This document shows, one piece after another, positions 43,976-54,560 of a stretch of DNA of 62,528 bases. Both the position numbers and the translations under genes were made by a program. Location: contig JAJEEP010000143.1 in assembly GCA_022820945.1 (NCBI GenBank), positions 1 through 62,528 on the forward strand, given 5' to 3'. How positions within the stretch are numbered: the first letter of the stretch is position 1; each line of letters begins with the position of its first letter. Source of the stretch: Alphaproteobacteria bacterium (lineage in GTDB: Bacteria; Pseudomonadota; Alphaproteobacteria; UBA828). The notes under the pieces are model-generated. The model was given only the letters and a program-made list of their open reading frames with translations, did no database searches and was not told the origin of the DNA.

Positions 43976-44433
43976 GTGCGGGGGGTTCCTCCTGTAGCCG
44001 CAGCAGCGGGTTGGCGCCCTCTTTTACCCGAAAAGGCGCGGCGGTTCACAGGGGCAAAATGGCGGCCACGGCGCTCCCTCATTCTCCGAGCAAGGGATTT
44101 GTTTGTTTGGGTATCCTTTGGCTGCGGGGGTTCCAGGTTGTCGGGTTGGAAGGCCGAGGTCTGCTCTTCCGCCCGCTGGGATCGGGCGGGACGGTGCCGA
44201 TGGGCGCGCGACGGCCGTGGTCGGGCCACAGGCGGTGGTTCGCAGGCCGGGTCGGGACCGTCTGCGGCGCGTTGGCCGCCGAAGCGCTCAGGCCTCAGGC
44301 GGCGCGCGGCGGCGGGCGGGCGCGGATGCGCACCCGGAAGCGGTCCAGCACGCCGCGCGCGAAGCCCGAGGCGACGCGCCCAAGGAAGCACAGATGTTGA
44401 CCCTGGTGAGAGTTCCGGGCTAGGCAGCGCGCC
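43976..44433. other. Intergenic region between the molybdenum hydroxylase operon and RNase D
   Basis: This 458-base divergent gap should hold promoters for both sides. It includes a small T-rich patch (GGATTTGTTTGTTTGGGTATCC, about 44094-44115). I see no tRNA, no gene with a supporting ribosome site, and no clear family of structured RNA. Long frames here have no recognisable domain. Confidence 0.35.
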
Positions 44434-45051
44434 ATGGCGCAGCACCTCCATCGCGGCGACCTGCCGCCGGGGCTCACCTTCGGCGATTCGGTTGCCATGG
44501 ACACCGAGACCATGGGCCTCAATCCGCATCGGGACCGGCTCTGCCTGGTGCAGCTTTCGCGCGGCGACGGCGACTGCCATCTGGTCCAGCTCCCGCCGGG
44601 CGAGCCCATCGACGCGCCCAATCTGGCGGCGCTGCTGGCCGACGAGGCGATGCTGAAAATCTTCCACTTCGCCCGCTTCGACATCGCGGTGCTGGAGCAC
44701 GCGCTCGGCGTCCGGTGCGCGCCCGTCTACTGCACCAAGATCGCCTCGCGCCTCGCGCGCACCTTCACCGACCGCCACGGCCTCAAGGACCTCTGCCGCG
44801 ACCTGCTCGGCGTCGAGATCTCCAAGCAGCAGCAATCCTCGGACTGGGGCGCGGACCGGCTCTCGTCCAACCAGCTGGACTACGCCGCGAACGACGTCCT
44901 CCACCTGCACCCGCTCAAGGAGAGGCTCGACGAGATGCTCGCCCGCGAAGGCCGCACGGGGCTGGCGCAAGCCTGCTTCGCCTTCCTGCCCTACCGCGCC
45001 CGCCTCGACCTCGAGGGCTGGCCCGAGGTGGACATCTTCGCTCACGATTAG
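44434..45051 (+). CDS. rnd: Ribonuclease D-type 3'-5' exonuclease
   Basis: A 205-residue DEDDy exonuclease domain: AMDTETMGLN (D, E), FHFARFDIAVLE (D), and LDYAANDVLHLHPL (Y...D). It lacks the C-terminal HRDC domains of E. coli RNase D, which is common for short alphaproteobacterial versions. Expected role in tRNA 3' maturation or RNA turnover. Confidence 0.9.
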   Translation: MAQHLHRGDLPPGLTFGDSVAMDTETMGLNPHRDRLCLVQLSRGDGDCHLVQLPPGEPIDAPNLAALLADEAMLKIFHFARFDIAVLEHALGVRCAPVYCTKIASRLARTFTDRHGLKDLCRDLLGVEISKQQQSSDWGADRLSSNQLDYAANDVLHLHPLKERLDEMLAREGRTGLAQACFAFLPYRARLDLEGWPEVDIFAHD

Positions 45052-45211
45052 CCTGGGTTCCTCACCGGACCGCCCTTGCTTGCTCTAGGCCGCAGGTCTT
45101 ACCAGGTTCACGGCCTGCGTCGCGTCCAGGCGTTCGATCCGCAAGGAGCGGACCAAAAAGCGTATCGGGGAATACGGTTGGGGTCCGCGACGACGCGGGC
45201 GGGCGCTTGGA

Positions 45212-45444
45212 CGCGACCCGAAGGCCGCCGCCGTCACGCTCAAGGGCCTCACCGCCCAGTATCTGCTGCGCCGAACCTACCGGGTGCAGCCGGGCGATCC
45301 GGTGCTGGTCCACGCGACGGCTGGCGGCATGGGGCTGATCCTCTGCCAGTGGGCCAGGCATCTGGGTGCTGTCGTGATCGGCACGGTGTCCACCGCGCCA
45401 TCGAGGAGCGGCGCACCACCGGCTCCACAGTGCTCCTGCCGTTC
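45212..45444 (+). pseudogene. Remnant of a zinc-free quinone oxidoreductase (Qor-like)
   Basis: Two pieces of a Qor-type medium-chain reductase lie back to back. The first (about 45212-45390) encodes PKAAAVTLKGLTAQYLL and VQPGDPVLVHATAGGMGLILCQWARHLGA, the helix before and the NADPH-binding AAGGVG region. The second, frame-shifted (about 45387-45444), encodes VHRAIEERRTTGSTVLLPF, the usual Qor C-terminus. The middle of the protein and the whole N-terminus are gone. An internal deletion and frameshift have killed the gene. Confidence 0.7.
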
Positions 45445-45606
45445 GCGTCACGCGCATCCAGTCCCGGCCGGCGCATAGCGTCAATTGAACGCACCTGGCC
45501 GGGCTGCCAGTGGAATCAAAGCCCCTCTTTGAGGCGGTTAGACAGGCTGAAGGACTGTTGAGACAAGAATGATATGGTTCTTCCGGGCTCACCAACTTCC
45601 GCCCAG

Positions 45607-45642
45607 CCGGTGCAAACCTACGCGAAAGCGTATATGCACCGG
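45607..45642. other. Long hairpin with GAAA tetraloop upstream of glutathione reductase
   Basis: CCGGTGCA (45607-45614) pairs perfectly with TGCACCGG (45635-45642). Inside lies a small asymmetric loop (AACC/TA), and then TACGC-GAAA-GCGTA closes the stem (45619-45632). The hairpin precedes the gor ATG by 87 bases. It may be an RNA leader structure, a repeat element or a protein-binding site; there is no T-run for a terminator. Confidence 0.5.
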
Positions 45643-45728
45643 CCCCTACACACGCGGAGCGAGCGCGTCGCGCGTTCACGCGCGCATGAGCGCGCGATGG
45701 CACTGAGGATTCAACACGAGGACAAGCG

Positions 45729-47099
45729 ATGGCGGATTTCGACCTCCTGGTGATCGGCGGCGGTTCTGGCGGTGTGGCCTGCGCGCGCCGGGCCGCGGGC
45801 TACGGCGCGCGGGCGGCGGTGGTCGAGAACGACCGGCTCGGCGGCACCTGCGTGCACCGCGGCTGCATCCCCAAGAAGCTCCTGGTCTACGCCTCGCACT
45901 TCAGCCACGACTTCGAGGATGCGGCGGGCTACGGCTGGTCCGTGGGCGAGCGCTCCTTCGACTGGCCGGCGATGGTGCAGGCCAAGTCGACCGAGCTCGA
46001 CCGGCTGGAAGGCATCTACGAGCGGCTGCTGCGCAACGCCGGGGCCACGCATATCCGCGGCACCGGCCGCCTGCTCGACGCCCACATCGTCGCCGTCGGG
46101 GACGAGACGCATCGCGCCGAGACCATCGTGATCGCGACCGGCGGGCGGCCGACCATGCCCGAGATTCCCGGTATCGAGCTCGCCATCAGCTCCGACGAGA
46201 TGTTCGACCTGCCGGCTCTGCCCGCGCGCCTGGTGATCGTGGGCGGCGGCTACATCGCCTGCGAGTTCGCCTGCATCATGCAGGGCCTCGGCTCCCAGGT
46301 GACCCAGCTCTACCGCCGCGACCTGCCGTTACGCGGCTTCGACCACGACCTCCGCGCGGTGCTCTGCGAGGAGATGCGCAAGGGCGGGGTCGACCTCAGG
46401 CTCGACACCAACGCGGTCTCACTCGCTCGCAACGGGTCGGCGATCGCGGTCACGACCACGACCGGCGAGATCATCGAGGCGGACCAGGTGCTGTTCGCCA
46501 CCGGGCGCAAGCCCAACGTCGCCGGCCTCGGGCTGGAGAAGGCCGGCATCGAGCCCGCACAGGGCGGCGCCATCCCGGTGGACGAGGCCTCGCACACGGG
46601 CGTCGCCAACGTCTACGCGATCGGCGATGTCACCGACCGCATCAACCTCACGCCGGTGGCGATCCACGAGGGCCGCTGCATCGCCGAGACCCTCTACAAC
46701 GACAACCCCCAAGTGCCCGATCACCGCGACGTGGCGACGGCGGTGTTCACCACGCCCGAGCTCGGCACGGTCGGGCTCACCGAGGACGAAGCCCGCAACG
46801 CCTTCCCGGCGGTGGACATCTACAAGACCCGCTTCCGCCCGCTCAAGCACACGCTGACGTCCCGGGAGGAGACCATCTTCATGAAGCTCGTCGTCGACCG
46901 CGCGTCGGGCCGGGTGGTCGGCTGTCACATGGTAGGCGACGGCGCGGGCGAGGCCGTGCAGCTTCTCGGGATCGCCGTCAAGGCGGGCGCGACAAAGGCC
47001 CAGTTCGATGCGACCATGGCGGTACACCCGACCGCGGCGGAGGAGTTCGTCACCATGTACGAGCCGGTTCCCGAGACCGTTGCCGACGCCGCCCAATAG
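45729..47099 (+). CDS. gor: Glutathione-disulfide reductase
   Basis: A 456-residue FAD-dependent disulfide reductase. FAD motif VIGGGSGGVACARRAA; redox pair in GGTCVHRGCIPKK; NADPH motif VGGGYIACEFACIMQ with the downstream YRRD; FAD motif 2 VYAIGDVTD; and the partner-subunit HPTAAEEF acid/base pair. The RGCIPKK pattern is that of glutathione reductases rather than lipoamide dehydrogenases. Keeps glutathione reduced, which supports the nearby GrxD and GFA proteins. Confidence 0.93.
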   Translation: MADFDLLVIGGGSGGVACARRAAGYGARAAVVENDRLGGTCVHRGCIPKKLLVYASHFSHDFEDAAGYGWSVGERSFDWPAMVQAKSTELDRLEGIYERLLRNAGATHIRGTGRLLDAHIVAVGDETHRAETIVIATGGRPTMPEIPGIELAISSDEMFDLPALPARLVIVGGGYIACEFACIMQGLGSQVTQLYRRDLPLRGFDHDLRAVLCEEMRKGGVDLRLDTNAVSLARNGSAIAVTTTTGEIIEADQVLFATGRKPNVAGLGLEKAGIEPAQGGAIPVDEASHTGVANVYAIGDVTDRINLTPVAIHEGRCIAETLYNDNPQVPDHRDVATAVFTTPELGTVGLTEDEARNAFPAVDIYKTRFRPLKHTLTSREETIFMKLVVDRASGRVVGCHMVGDGAGEAVQLLGIAVKAGATKAQFDATMAVHPTAAEEFVTMYEPVPETVADAAQ

Positions 47100-47149
47100 C
47101 TCATCAGCGCACGCGCCGCCCGCAGACGCCGCCGCCAAGCAGGAAAATG

Positions 47150-47179
47150 CTGGCACGACGGGCGGTTCGGGCGTATAGC
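47150..47179 (+). promoter_or_regulatory. Probable promoter of the DAHP synthase gene
   Basis: CTGGCA (47150-47155) and TATAGC (47174-47179) are 18 bases apart, about 37 bases before ATG 47216. The -35 is imperfect. No attenuator-like leader peptide is evident. Confidence 0.4.
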
Positions 47180-47215
47180 ACGGCAACAACGAGATAAATT
47201 CCGCGGGAGAACGAC

Positions 47216-48598
47216 ATGCCCGGCACGTGGAACCCTGGCCGCTGGCAAGGGCTTCCGATCAAGCAGCAGCCGACCTGGCCCGACGCGGCTGCGCTCACCT
47301 CGGCCGAGGAACGCCTCAAGACCTCGCCGCCGCTGGTCTTCGCCGGCGAAGCGCGCAGATTGCAGGATCGCCTGGCGCGGGTCTGCGAGGGCCGGGCCTT
47401 CCTGCTGCAGGGCGGCGACTGCGCCGAGAGCTTCGCGGAGTTCCACCCCGACGTCGTCCGGGACACCTTCCGCGTGCTGCTGCAGATGGCAGTGGTGCTG
47501 ACCTACGGTGCCAAGCTGCCGGTGGTCAAGGTCGGGCGCCTCGCGGGCCAGTTCGCCAAGCCGCGCTCGTCGGACACCGAGACCGTGGACGACATGACGC
47601 TGCCGGCCTACCGGGGCGACATGGTCAACGGCATGGCCTTCGAAGAGGAAGCGCGCACACCTGAGCCGGCGCGCATGCTCCGGGCCTACAGCCAGTCTGC
47701 GTCGACCCTCAACCTGCTGCGCGCGTTGGCGCAGGGCGGCTACGCCGACCTCCACGCGGTGCATCGCTGGAACCTCGGCTTCGTCGCCGAGAGCACCCAA
47801 GGCGCGCGCTACGAGGCGCTGGCCAATCAGATCGGCGATACGCTCGACTTCATGGCGGCCTGCGGACTCACCGAGGAGACCTCGCCGCAGATCCGCGAGA
47901 CCGAGTTCTATACCTCCCACGAGGCCCTGATCCTGGAATACGAGCAGGCGCTGACCCGTGTCGATTCGACCACGGGCGGGTGGTACGACTGCAGCGCGCA
48001 CATGCTCTGGATCGGCGATCGCACACGACAGGTCGATGGCGCCCACGTCGACTTCCTGAGCGGAGTCGGCAATCCGATCGGGCTCAAGGCAGGCCCCAGC
48101 ATCACGCCGGACGATCTGCTCGCCCTCATCGACCGGCTCAACCCGCACAACGAGCCCGGCAAGCTCACGGTGATCGCGCGGATGGGACACGAGGGGGTCG
48201 AAGCCAAGCTGCCGCCCCTCGTGCGGGCCGTCCAAGGGGAAGGCCGGCACGTGGTCTGGGCCTGCGATCCGATGCACGGCAACACCATCAAGTCCTCCAA
48301 CGGCTACAAGACCCGCGTCTTCGACCAGGTCCTGTCGGAGGTGCGCGGCTTCTTCGCGGTGCACCGGGCGGAGGGCACGCATCCCGGTGGCGTCCACTTC
48401 GAGATGACCGGACAGGACGTGACCGAGTGCCTGGGCGGCGCCCAGGCGATCACGGAGGAGGATCTCTCTGACCGCTATCACACCCACTGCGACCCGCGGC
48501 TCAACGCCTCGCAGGCGCTGGAACTCGCCTTCCTTATTTCCGAGCATCTGAGGGAGGAACGCGCAGCCACCGCCCAGCCAAGAGCGCTGCACGGCTAG
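47216..48598 (+). CDS. Class II 3-deoxy-7-phosphoheptulonate (DAHP) synthase
   Basis: A 460-residue plant-type (class II) DAHP synthase, catalysing the first step of the shikimate pathway from PEP and erythrose 4-phosphate. [61 protein letters not shown] and [19 protein letters not shown] are all class II signatures carrying PEP and metal ligands. It is not related to AroF/G/H of E. coli (class I). Confidence 0.95.
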   Translation: MPGTWNPGRWQGLPIKQQPTWPDAAALTSAEERLKTSPPLVFAGEARRLQDRLARVCEGRAFLLQGGDCAESFAEFHPDVVRDTFRVLLQMAVVLTYGAKLPVVKVGRLAGQFAKPRSSDTETVDDMTLPAYRGDMVNGMAFEEEARTPEPARMLRAYSQSASTLNLLRALAQGGYADLHAVHRWNLGFVAESTQGARYEALANQIGDTLDFMAACGLTEETSPQIRETEFYTSHEALILEYEQALTRVDSTTGGWYDCSAHMLWIGDRTRQVDGAHVDFLSGVGNPIGLKAGPSITPDDLLALIDRLNPHNEPGKLTVIARMGHEGVEAKLPPLVRAVQGEGRHVVWACDPMHGNTIKSSNGYKTRVFDQVLSEVRGFFAVHRAEGTHPGGVHFEMTGQDVTECLGGAQAITEEDLSDRYHTHCDPRLNASQALELAFLISEHLREERAATAQPRALHG

Positions 48599-48618
48599 AG
48601 GCGCGGAAGGGGGTCGCG

Positions 48619-49776
48619 ATGTTGCCCCACAACGGACCCCGCGACCGCGAGGTCACCCGCTACACCGACCATTACTTCACGCGCACGCGCAAGGCGATCG
48701 GCCGCTTCGGCGACGCCCAGGTCACCTACGCGCTGTTCATGCGGCGGCCGGTCTGCTTCGCGCCCCGCCTGATGATCGATTGGCTGGAGGCGGTCGCGGC
48801 CGAGCGGGGTACCGAGTTCACCATCGACTGCCGGTTCGAGGAAGGCGAGTGGGTCGGCGCCGGCGAGCCGCTCATCTACCTTTCTGGCTCCTTCCGCCAC
48901 CTTGTCGATCTGGAGACGCTTTACCTGCAGCGGCTGGGCGCCGTCTGCGTCGCCGCCTACAACGCCTACGCCATGTCGCGCAGCCTGCCCAAGGTCGCGT
49001 TCCTGGCGATGGACGCGCGCCATTGCGCGGGCCTGGAAATGGCCGAGATGATGGCCTACGCGGCGAGCGTGGGCTCGAAGGCGGCGAAGCAGGAGTGCGG
49101 CGCGGTCGGCTTCATCGGCAACGCCACGGACGCGACCGCCCACTACTTCGGCAATCAACGGGGCTACGGCACCATGCCCCACGCCTTCATCGGCTATGCG
49201 GGCTCCACCCTCCGCGCGGCCGAGATGTATCACGAGATTTTCGCAGGCGAGCCGATGACCGTGCTCGTCGACTACTACGGGGAGGAGATCACCGACACGC
49301 TCGCGGTGTGCCGGCGCTTCCCCGACCTCGCCGCGCGCGGCGAGCTGAGCATCCGCCTCGACACTCACGGCAGCCGCTACGTCCAGGGTCTGGACATGGC
49401 CAGGTCCTACGCCGTGCTGGAGCGCTACAGCCCGAATGCCGTGCGCGAGTACCGCACCGAGGCGGAGCTGCGCTGGCTGAACGGCACGGGCGTCAGCGCC
49501 GCGGCGCTCTTCCACCTGCGCGCGGCACTCGACGAGGCCGGTTTCGAGAAGGTGAAGATCGTGGCCAGCTCGGGCTTCGGCCCGGCCAAGTGCAGGGTCA
49601 TGGCCAGCGTGAGCGCGCCCATCGACGTGATCGGCACGGGCTCGTTCCTGCCCGAGAACTGGTCCGAGACCTTCGCGACCGCAGACGTGGTGGATTACGA
49701 CGGCACCGCGCGGGTCAAGCTCGGCCGCGAGTTCCTGTTGCGCAATGGCGCGGACGGATCGCCGCGCTCGCGCTAG
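48619..49776 (+). CDS. pncB: Nicotinate phosphoribosyltransferase
   Basis: A 385-residue NAPRTase that makes nicotinate mononucleotide for NAD. YTDHYFTRTRKAI, DARHCAGLEMAEM, GFIGNATDATAHYFG, GTMPHAFI, RLDTHGSRYVQG and the SSGFGPAKC strand belong to the type II phosphoribosyltransferase fold. The N-terminal region is short. It is followed, after an intergenic hairpin, by nadE, the last step of the same pathway. Confidence 0.9.
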   Translation: MLPHNGPRDREVTRYTDHYFTRTRKAIGRFGDAQVTYALFMRRPVCFAPRLMIDWLEAVAAERGTEFTIDCRFEEGEWVGAGEPLIYLSGSFRHLVDLETLYLQRLGAVCVAAYNAYAMSRSLPKVAFLAMDARHCAGLEMAEMMAYAASVGSKAAKQECGAVGFIGNATDATAHYFGNQRGYGTMPHAFIGYAGSTLRAAEMYHEIFAGEPMTVLVDYYGEEITDTLAVCRRFPDLAARGELSIRLDTHGSRYVQGLDMARSYAVLERYSPNAVREYRTEAELRWLNGTGVSAAALFHLRAALDEAGFEKVKIVASSGFGPAKCRVMASVSAPIDVIGTGSFLPENWSETFATADVVDYDGTARVKLGREFLLRNGADGSPRSR

Positions 49777-49821
49777 GGCCCAATGCCTGAGGCCGTGCGC
49801 GTCGGGCGCACGTTGCTAATC

Positions 49822-49848
49822 GGGGCCGGCAAGCGCCGGCTCCTTTGT
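49822..49848 (+). terminator. Hairpin between pncB and nadE
   Basis: GGGGCCGGC-AAGC-GCCGGCTCC (49822-49843), a nine-pair stem with one G-U, is followed by TTTGTG. The T-run is short, so this may be a weak or partial terminator. Confidence 0.5.
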
Positions 49849-49864
49849 GTATAACCGGCCGACC

Positions 49865-51526
49865 ATGACCGACACGCTCGCCATCGCGCTTGCCCAGCTC
49901 AACCCCACCGTGGGGGACCTGGAGGGCAACAAGGCGCTGATCCTGCGCGCCCGCGCGAATGCCGCGGCCCAGGGCGCCGACCTCGTGGTCTGCACCGAGC
50001 TCGTGGTGACCGGCTACCCGCCCGAGGACCTCGTGCTGAAGCCCATGTTCCAGGAGCAGTCGCGCGCCATCGTGGAGGCACTCGCGGCGGCGACGGCAGA
50101 CGGCGGGCCCGCGCTCCTCGTCGGCGCCCCCTGGGTCAACGACGGCAAGCTCTACAACGCCGCGCTCCTGCTCGAAGGCGGCGAGGTCGCGGCGCGGCGC
50201 TACAAGTACGAGCTGCCCAACTACGGCGTCTTCGACGAGGTGCGTGTGTTCGCGCGCGCCGGCCTGCCGGGGCCAATTCCGTTTCGCGGCGTCCGTCTCG
50301 GCGCCTTGATCTGCGAGGACATGTGGTTTCCCGAGGTCTCCGAATGCCTGGTCGAGTCGGGCGCCGAGATCTTGATCGCGATCAACGGCTCGCCCTTCGA
50401 GAGTGACAAGGGCGATACCCGGCTCAGCCTCTCCGTCGCCCGCATCGGCGAGACCGAGCTGCCGCTGATTTACGTGAACCAGGTGGGCGGGCAGGACGAG
50501 CTGGTCTTCGACGGCGCCTCCTTCGTCCTCAACGTCGACCACGGCCTTGCCGCCCAGGCGCCCGCTTTCGACGAGGCACTCGTCCTCACCCGCTGGGTTC
50601 GCGAGGCAGACGGTTGGTATTGCGCGCCGGGTCCGCGCGCGGCGCTGCCCGACGGCCACGCGGCGACCTACCGCGCCATGACGCTGGGGCTTGCCGATTA
50701 TGTCGGGAAGAACCGCTTCCCCGGCGTGCTGATCGGGCTGTCCGGCGGTATCGATTCCGCACTGACGGCGGCCGTCGCCGTGGATGCATTGGGCGCCGAG
50801 CGGGTCTTCTGCGTCGCCATGCCGTCCCGCTACACCGCGCAGTCCTCCCTCGACGATGCGGCCGAATGCGCGCGGCTGCTCGACGTTCGCCACGAGGTGG
50901 TGGGGATCGAGCCGGCGGTGGACGCGCTCGGCGGCATGCTGGGGCCGATCTTCGCGGGCCGGGAGGCGGATGAGACAGAGGAGAACATCCAGGCGCGGGT
51001 GCGCGGCGTCATCCTGATGGCGATCAGCAACAAGCTCGGCCACATGGTGCTCACCACCGGCAACAAGTCGGAGATGTCGGTCGGCTACGCCACCCTCTAC
51101 GGCGACATGTGCGGCGGCTACTCGGTGCTGAAGGACGTCTACAAGACCGACGTGTTCGCGATGGCGCGATGGCGCAACCAGAACTGGATGGAGGGATTCA
51201 AGGGTCCGCAGGGAGCGGTCATACCCGAGACGATCATCGACAAGCCGCCGAGCGCGGAGCTTCGCCCCGACCAGACCGATCAGGACACGCTTCCCCCCTA
51301 CGAGGTGCTCGACGACGTGCTGCGCGGCCTGGTGGAGGAAGAACGCTCGACCGAGGAGATCGTGGCCCGCGGCCACGCGGCGGAGACCGCGGCCCGCATC
51401 TGGCGCATGCTCGACATCGCGGAGTATAAGCGGCGCCAGGCGCCGCCAGGCATCAAGCTCACGCTGCGCTCCTTCGGCAAGGACCGCCGCTACCCCATCA
51501 CCAACCGCTACCGCGGGGCCAACTGA
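49865..51526 (+). CDS. nadE: Glutamine-dependent NAD+ synthetase
   Basis: A 553-residue two-domain enzyme converting nicotinate adenine dinucleotide to NAD+. ATG 49865 was chosen over GTG 49847. The N-terminal nitrilase domain carries CTELVVTGYPPEDL (Glu), RRYKYELPN (Lys) and LGALICEDMW (Cys), making ammonia from glutamine. The C-terminal synthetase has GLSGGIDSALTAAVA, the P-loop, and LTTGNKSEMSVGY. NAD+ synthesis genes pncB and nadE are thus neighbours. Confidence 0.95.
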   Translation: MTDTLAIALAQLNPTVGDLEGNKALILRARANAAAQGADLVVCTELVVTGYPPEDLVLKPMFQEQSRAIVEALAAATADGGPALLVGAPWVNDGKLYNAALLLEGGEVAARRYKYELPNYGVFDEVRVFARAGLPGPIPFRGVRLGALICEDMWFPEVSECLVESGAEILIAINGSPFESDKGDTRLSLSVARIGETELPLIYVNQVGGQDELVFDGASFVLNVDHGLAAQAPAFDEALVLTRWVREADGWYCAPGPRAALPDGHAATYRAMTLGLADYVGKNRFPGVLIGLSGGIDSALTAAVAVDALGAERVFCVAMPSRYTAQSSLDDAAECARLLDVRHEVVGIEPAVDALGGMLGPIFAGREADETEENIQARVRGVILMAISNKLGHMVLTTGNKSEMSVGYATLYGDMCGGYSVLKDVYKTDVFAMARWRNQNWMEGFKGPQGAVIPETIIDKPPSAELRPDQTDQDTLPPYEVLDDVLRGLVEEERSTEEIVARGHAAETAARIWRMLDIAEYKRRQAPPGIKLTLRSFGKDRRYPITNRYRGAN

Positions 51527-51529
51527 GCC

Positions 51530-52909
<1,380 letters not shown>

Positions 52910-52950
52910 GAGGCAGCGTTCCCGAGACCCGCGCCCTCGCGGGCTGAGCC

Positions 52951-53766
52951 GTGGCAGGGACCGACCGGCGCAAGGCCTGCGCGGCGGCTCATGTCGATGC
53001 GGGGGCGCCGGCGGTCATCCTCGTGCGCACCCAGCTCGGCGAGAACATCGGCGCTGCCGCCCGCGCCATGCTGAACTGCGGCCTCTCCGACCTGCGCCTG
53101 GTCCAGCCCCGCGACGGCTGGCCCAACGTGAAAGCGCTGGGCGCGGCTTCCGGCGCGGACGCGGTGCTCAATGGCGTGCGCCTGTGCGCGACCGTGGAAG
53201 AGGCCGTGGCCGACCTCAACGTGGTCCACGCCACCACGGCGCGGCCGCGCGAGTTGCTGAAGCCGGAGCTGGCGCCGCGAGATGCGGTCACGGCGCTGCG
53301 CGATGCAGGCCGCCGGGGCGCCCGCCTCGGCCTCCTCTTCGGGCCGGAGAAGGCCGGCCTCAAGAACGAGGAGCTCGTGCTGGCCGATGCCATCGTCCGG
53401 ATTCCGCTCAACCCCGCCTTCGCCTCGCTCAACCTCGCGCAGGCAGTGCTGATCATGGCCTACGAATGGCGCCTCGTGAGCAACTCGCCGGAGGAAGAGC
53501 AGGAGACCGCCCCGCCGCCCACCGGGAGCGCGCGGCCCGCCACCAAGGACGAGATCCTGCACTTCTTCCGCCACCTGGAAGGCGCGCTCGACGACCGCGA
53601 CTTTTTCCCGACGCCGGAGATGCGACCCAAGATGGTGCAGAACATGCGCACCATGTTCGAGCGCATCTCGCTCACCCGCCAGGACGTGCAGACCCTGCGC
53701 GGCGTCGTGCGCGCGCTCACCGGGGAGCGGCTCCGGCGCGGCCGTCCGCCGGGTCCGGCCGATTGA
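52951..53766 (+). CDS. trmJ: tRNA (cytidine/uridine-2'-O-)-methyltransferase TrmJ
   Basis: A 271-residue SPOUT-fold RNA methyltransferase, expected to modify position 32 of tRNA. GENIGAAARAMLNCGLSDLRLVQPRDGWPN, LLFGPEKAGLKNEEL and IPLNPAFASLNLAQAV are the three knot motifs. Start GTG 52951. A C-terminal extension with a helical TrmJ-type domain (FFRHLEGALDDRDFFPTPEM) is present. Its stop lies in the rpsD promoter. Confidence 0.92.
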   Translation: MAGTDRRKACAAAHVDAGAPAVILVRTQLGENIGAAARAMLNCGLSDLRLVQPRDGWPNVKALGAASGADAVLNGVRLCATVEEAVADLNVVHATTARPRELLKPELAPRDAVTALRDAGRRGARLGLLFGPEKAGLKNEELVLADAIVRIPLNPAFASLNLAQAVLIMAYEWRLVSNSPEEEQETAPPPTGSARPATKDEILHFFRHLEGALDDRDFFPTPEMRPKMVQNMRTMFERISLTRQDVQTLRGVVRALTGERLRRGRPPGPAD

Positions 53767-53790
53767 CACTGCACCGGCGGGGGCTATAGT
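53763..53790 (+). promoter_or_regulatory. Strong sigma-70-type promoter of rpsD
   Basis: TTGACA (53763-53768), 16 bases, then TATAGT (53785-53790). It overlaps the trmJ stop codon. The leader of about 54 bases before ATG 53851 is GC-rich and may fold for S4 autocontrol, but I could not show a specific structure. Confidence 0.75.
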
Positions 53791-53850
53791 GCGCCCGGCT
53801 CGCCGCCGGAGGCCGCGGGCGCACGCGATTCTCCCACCGGCACGGGCACG

Positions 53851-54465
53851 ATGAGCAAGCGACAGCAGTCGAAATACAAGATTTGCCGGCGCCTCGGCGT
53901 CAACCTCTGGGGCCGCCCCAAGAGCCCCACCAACCGGCGCGACTACGGGCCGGGGCAGCACGGCCAGCGGCGGCGCAAGCCGTCCGACTTCGGCGTGCAG
54001 CTCGCGGCCAAGCAGCGCCTGCGCGGCTACTACGGCAACATCACCGAGAAGCAGTTCCGCCGCTACTACCACATCGCCGGCGACCGCAAGGGCGACACCG
54101 GCGAGAACCTGGTCGGCCTGCTGGAGCGGCGCCTCGATGCCGTCGTCTACCGCATGAAGTTCGTGCCGACGGTGTTCGCGGCGCGGCAGTTCGTGAGCCA
54201 TGGCCACATCCTGGTCAACGGCCGCCGGGTGACGATCCCGAGCTACCTGGTGAAGGACGAGGACCGGATCACGGTGCGCGAACGCTCGAAGCAGCTGCCG
54301 CTGGTGCTGGAGGCGATCGATTCGCCGGAGCGCGATGTGCCCGATTATCTGGAGGTCGACCACGACCGGATGGAGGGCCGCTTCATCCGCGCTCCCAAGT
54401 TCGCCGACGTGCCCTACCCGGTGACGATGGAGCCCAACCTCGTCATCGAGTACTACTCGCGATAA
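53851..54465 (+). CDS. rpsD: 30S ribosomal protein S4
   Basis: A 204-residue primary rRNA-binding protein of the small subunit. [22 protein letters not shown] is the start of the alphaproteobacterial form; [10 protein letters not shown], the S4 RNA-binding domain ([42 protein letters not shown]) and a complete C-terminus are present. Confidence 0.98.
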   Translation: MSKRQQSKYKICRRLGVNLWGRPKSPTNRRDYGPGQHGQRRRKPSDFGVQLAAKQRLRGYYGNITEKQFRRYYHIAGDRKGDTGENLVGLLERRLDAVVYRMKFVPTVFAARQFVSHGHILVNGRRVTIPSYLVKDEDRITVRERSKQLPLVLEAIDSPERDVPDYLEVDHDRMEGRFIRAPKFADVPYPVTMEPNLVIEYYSR

Positions 54466-54560
54466 CCCCCGCGCGCTCACGGCCCCGCCCTCTCGATTGA
54501 CAGGGCGCTCCATCCCGGCTTTTGTCTGCCCAGGGAAACCGAGGGTAAGGGAGGAGCGTG

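Noticed and set aside
44094..44115. A structured small RNA in the gap before RNase D
   Set aside because: The T-rich patch is notable, but I could not build a convincing fold matching 6S, SRP, tmRNA or RNase P RNA.
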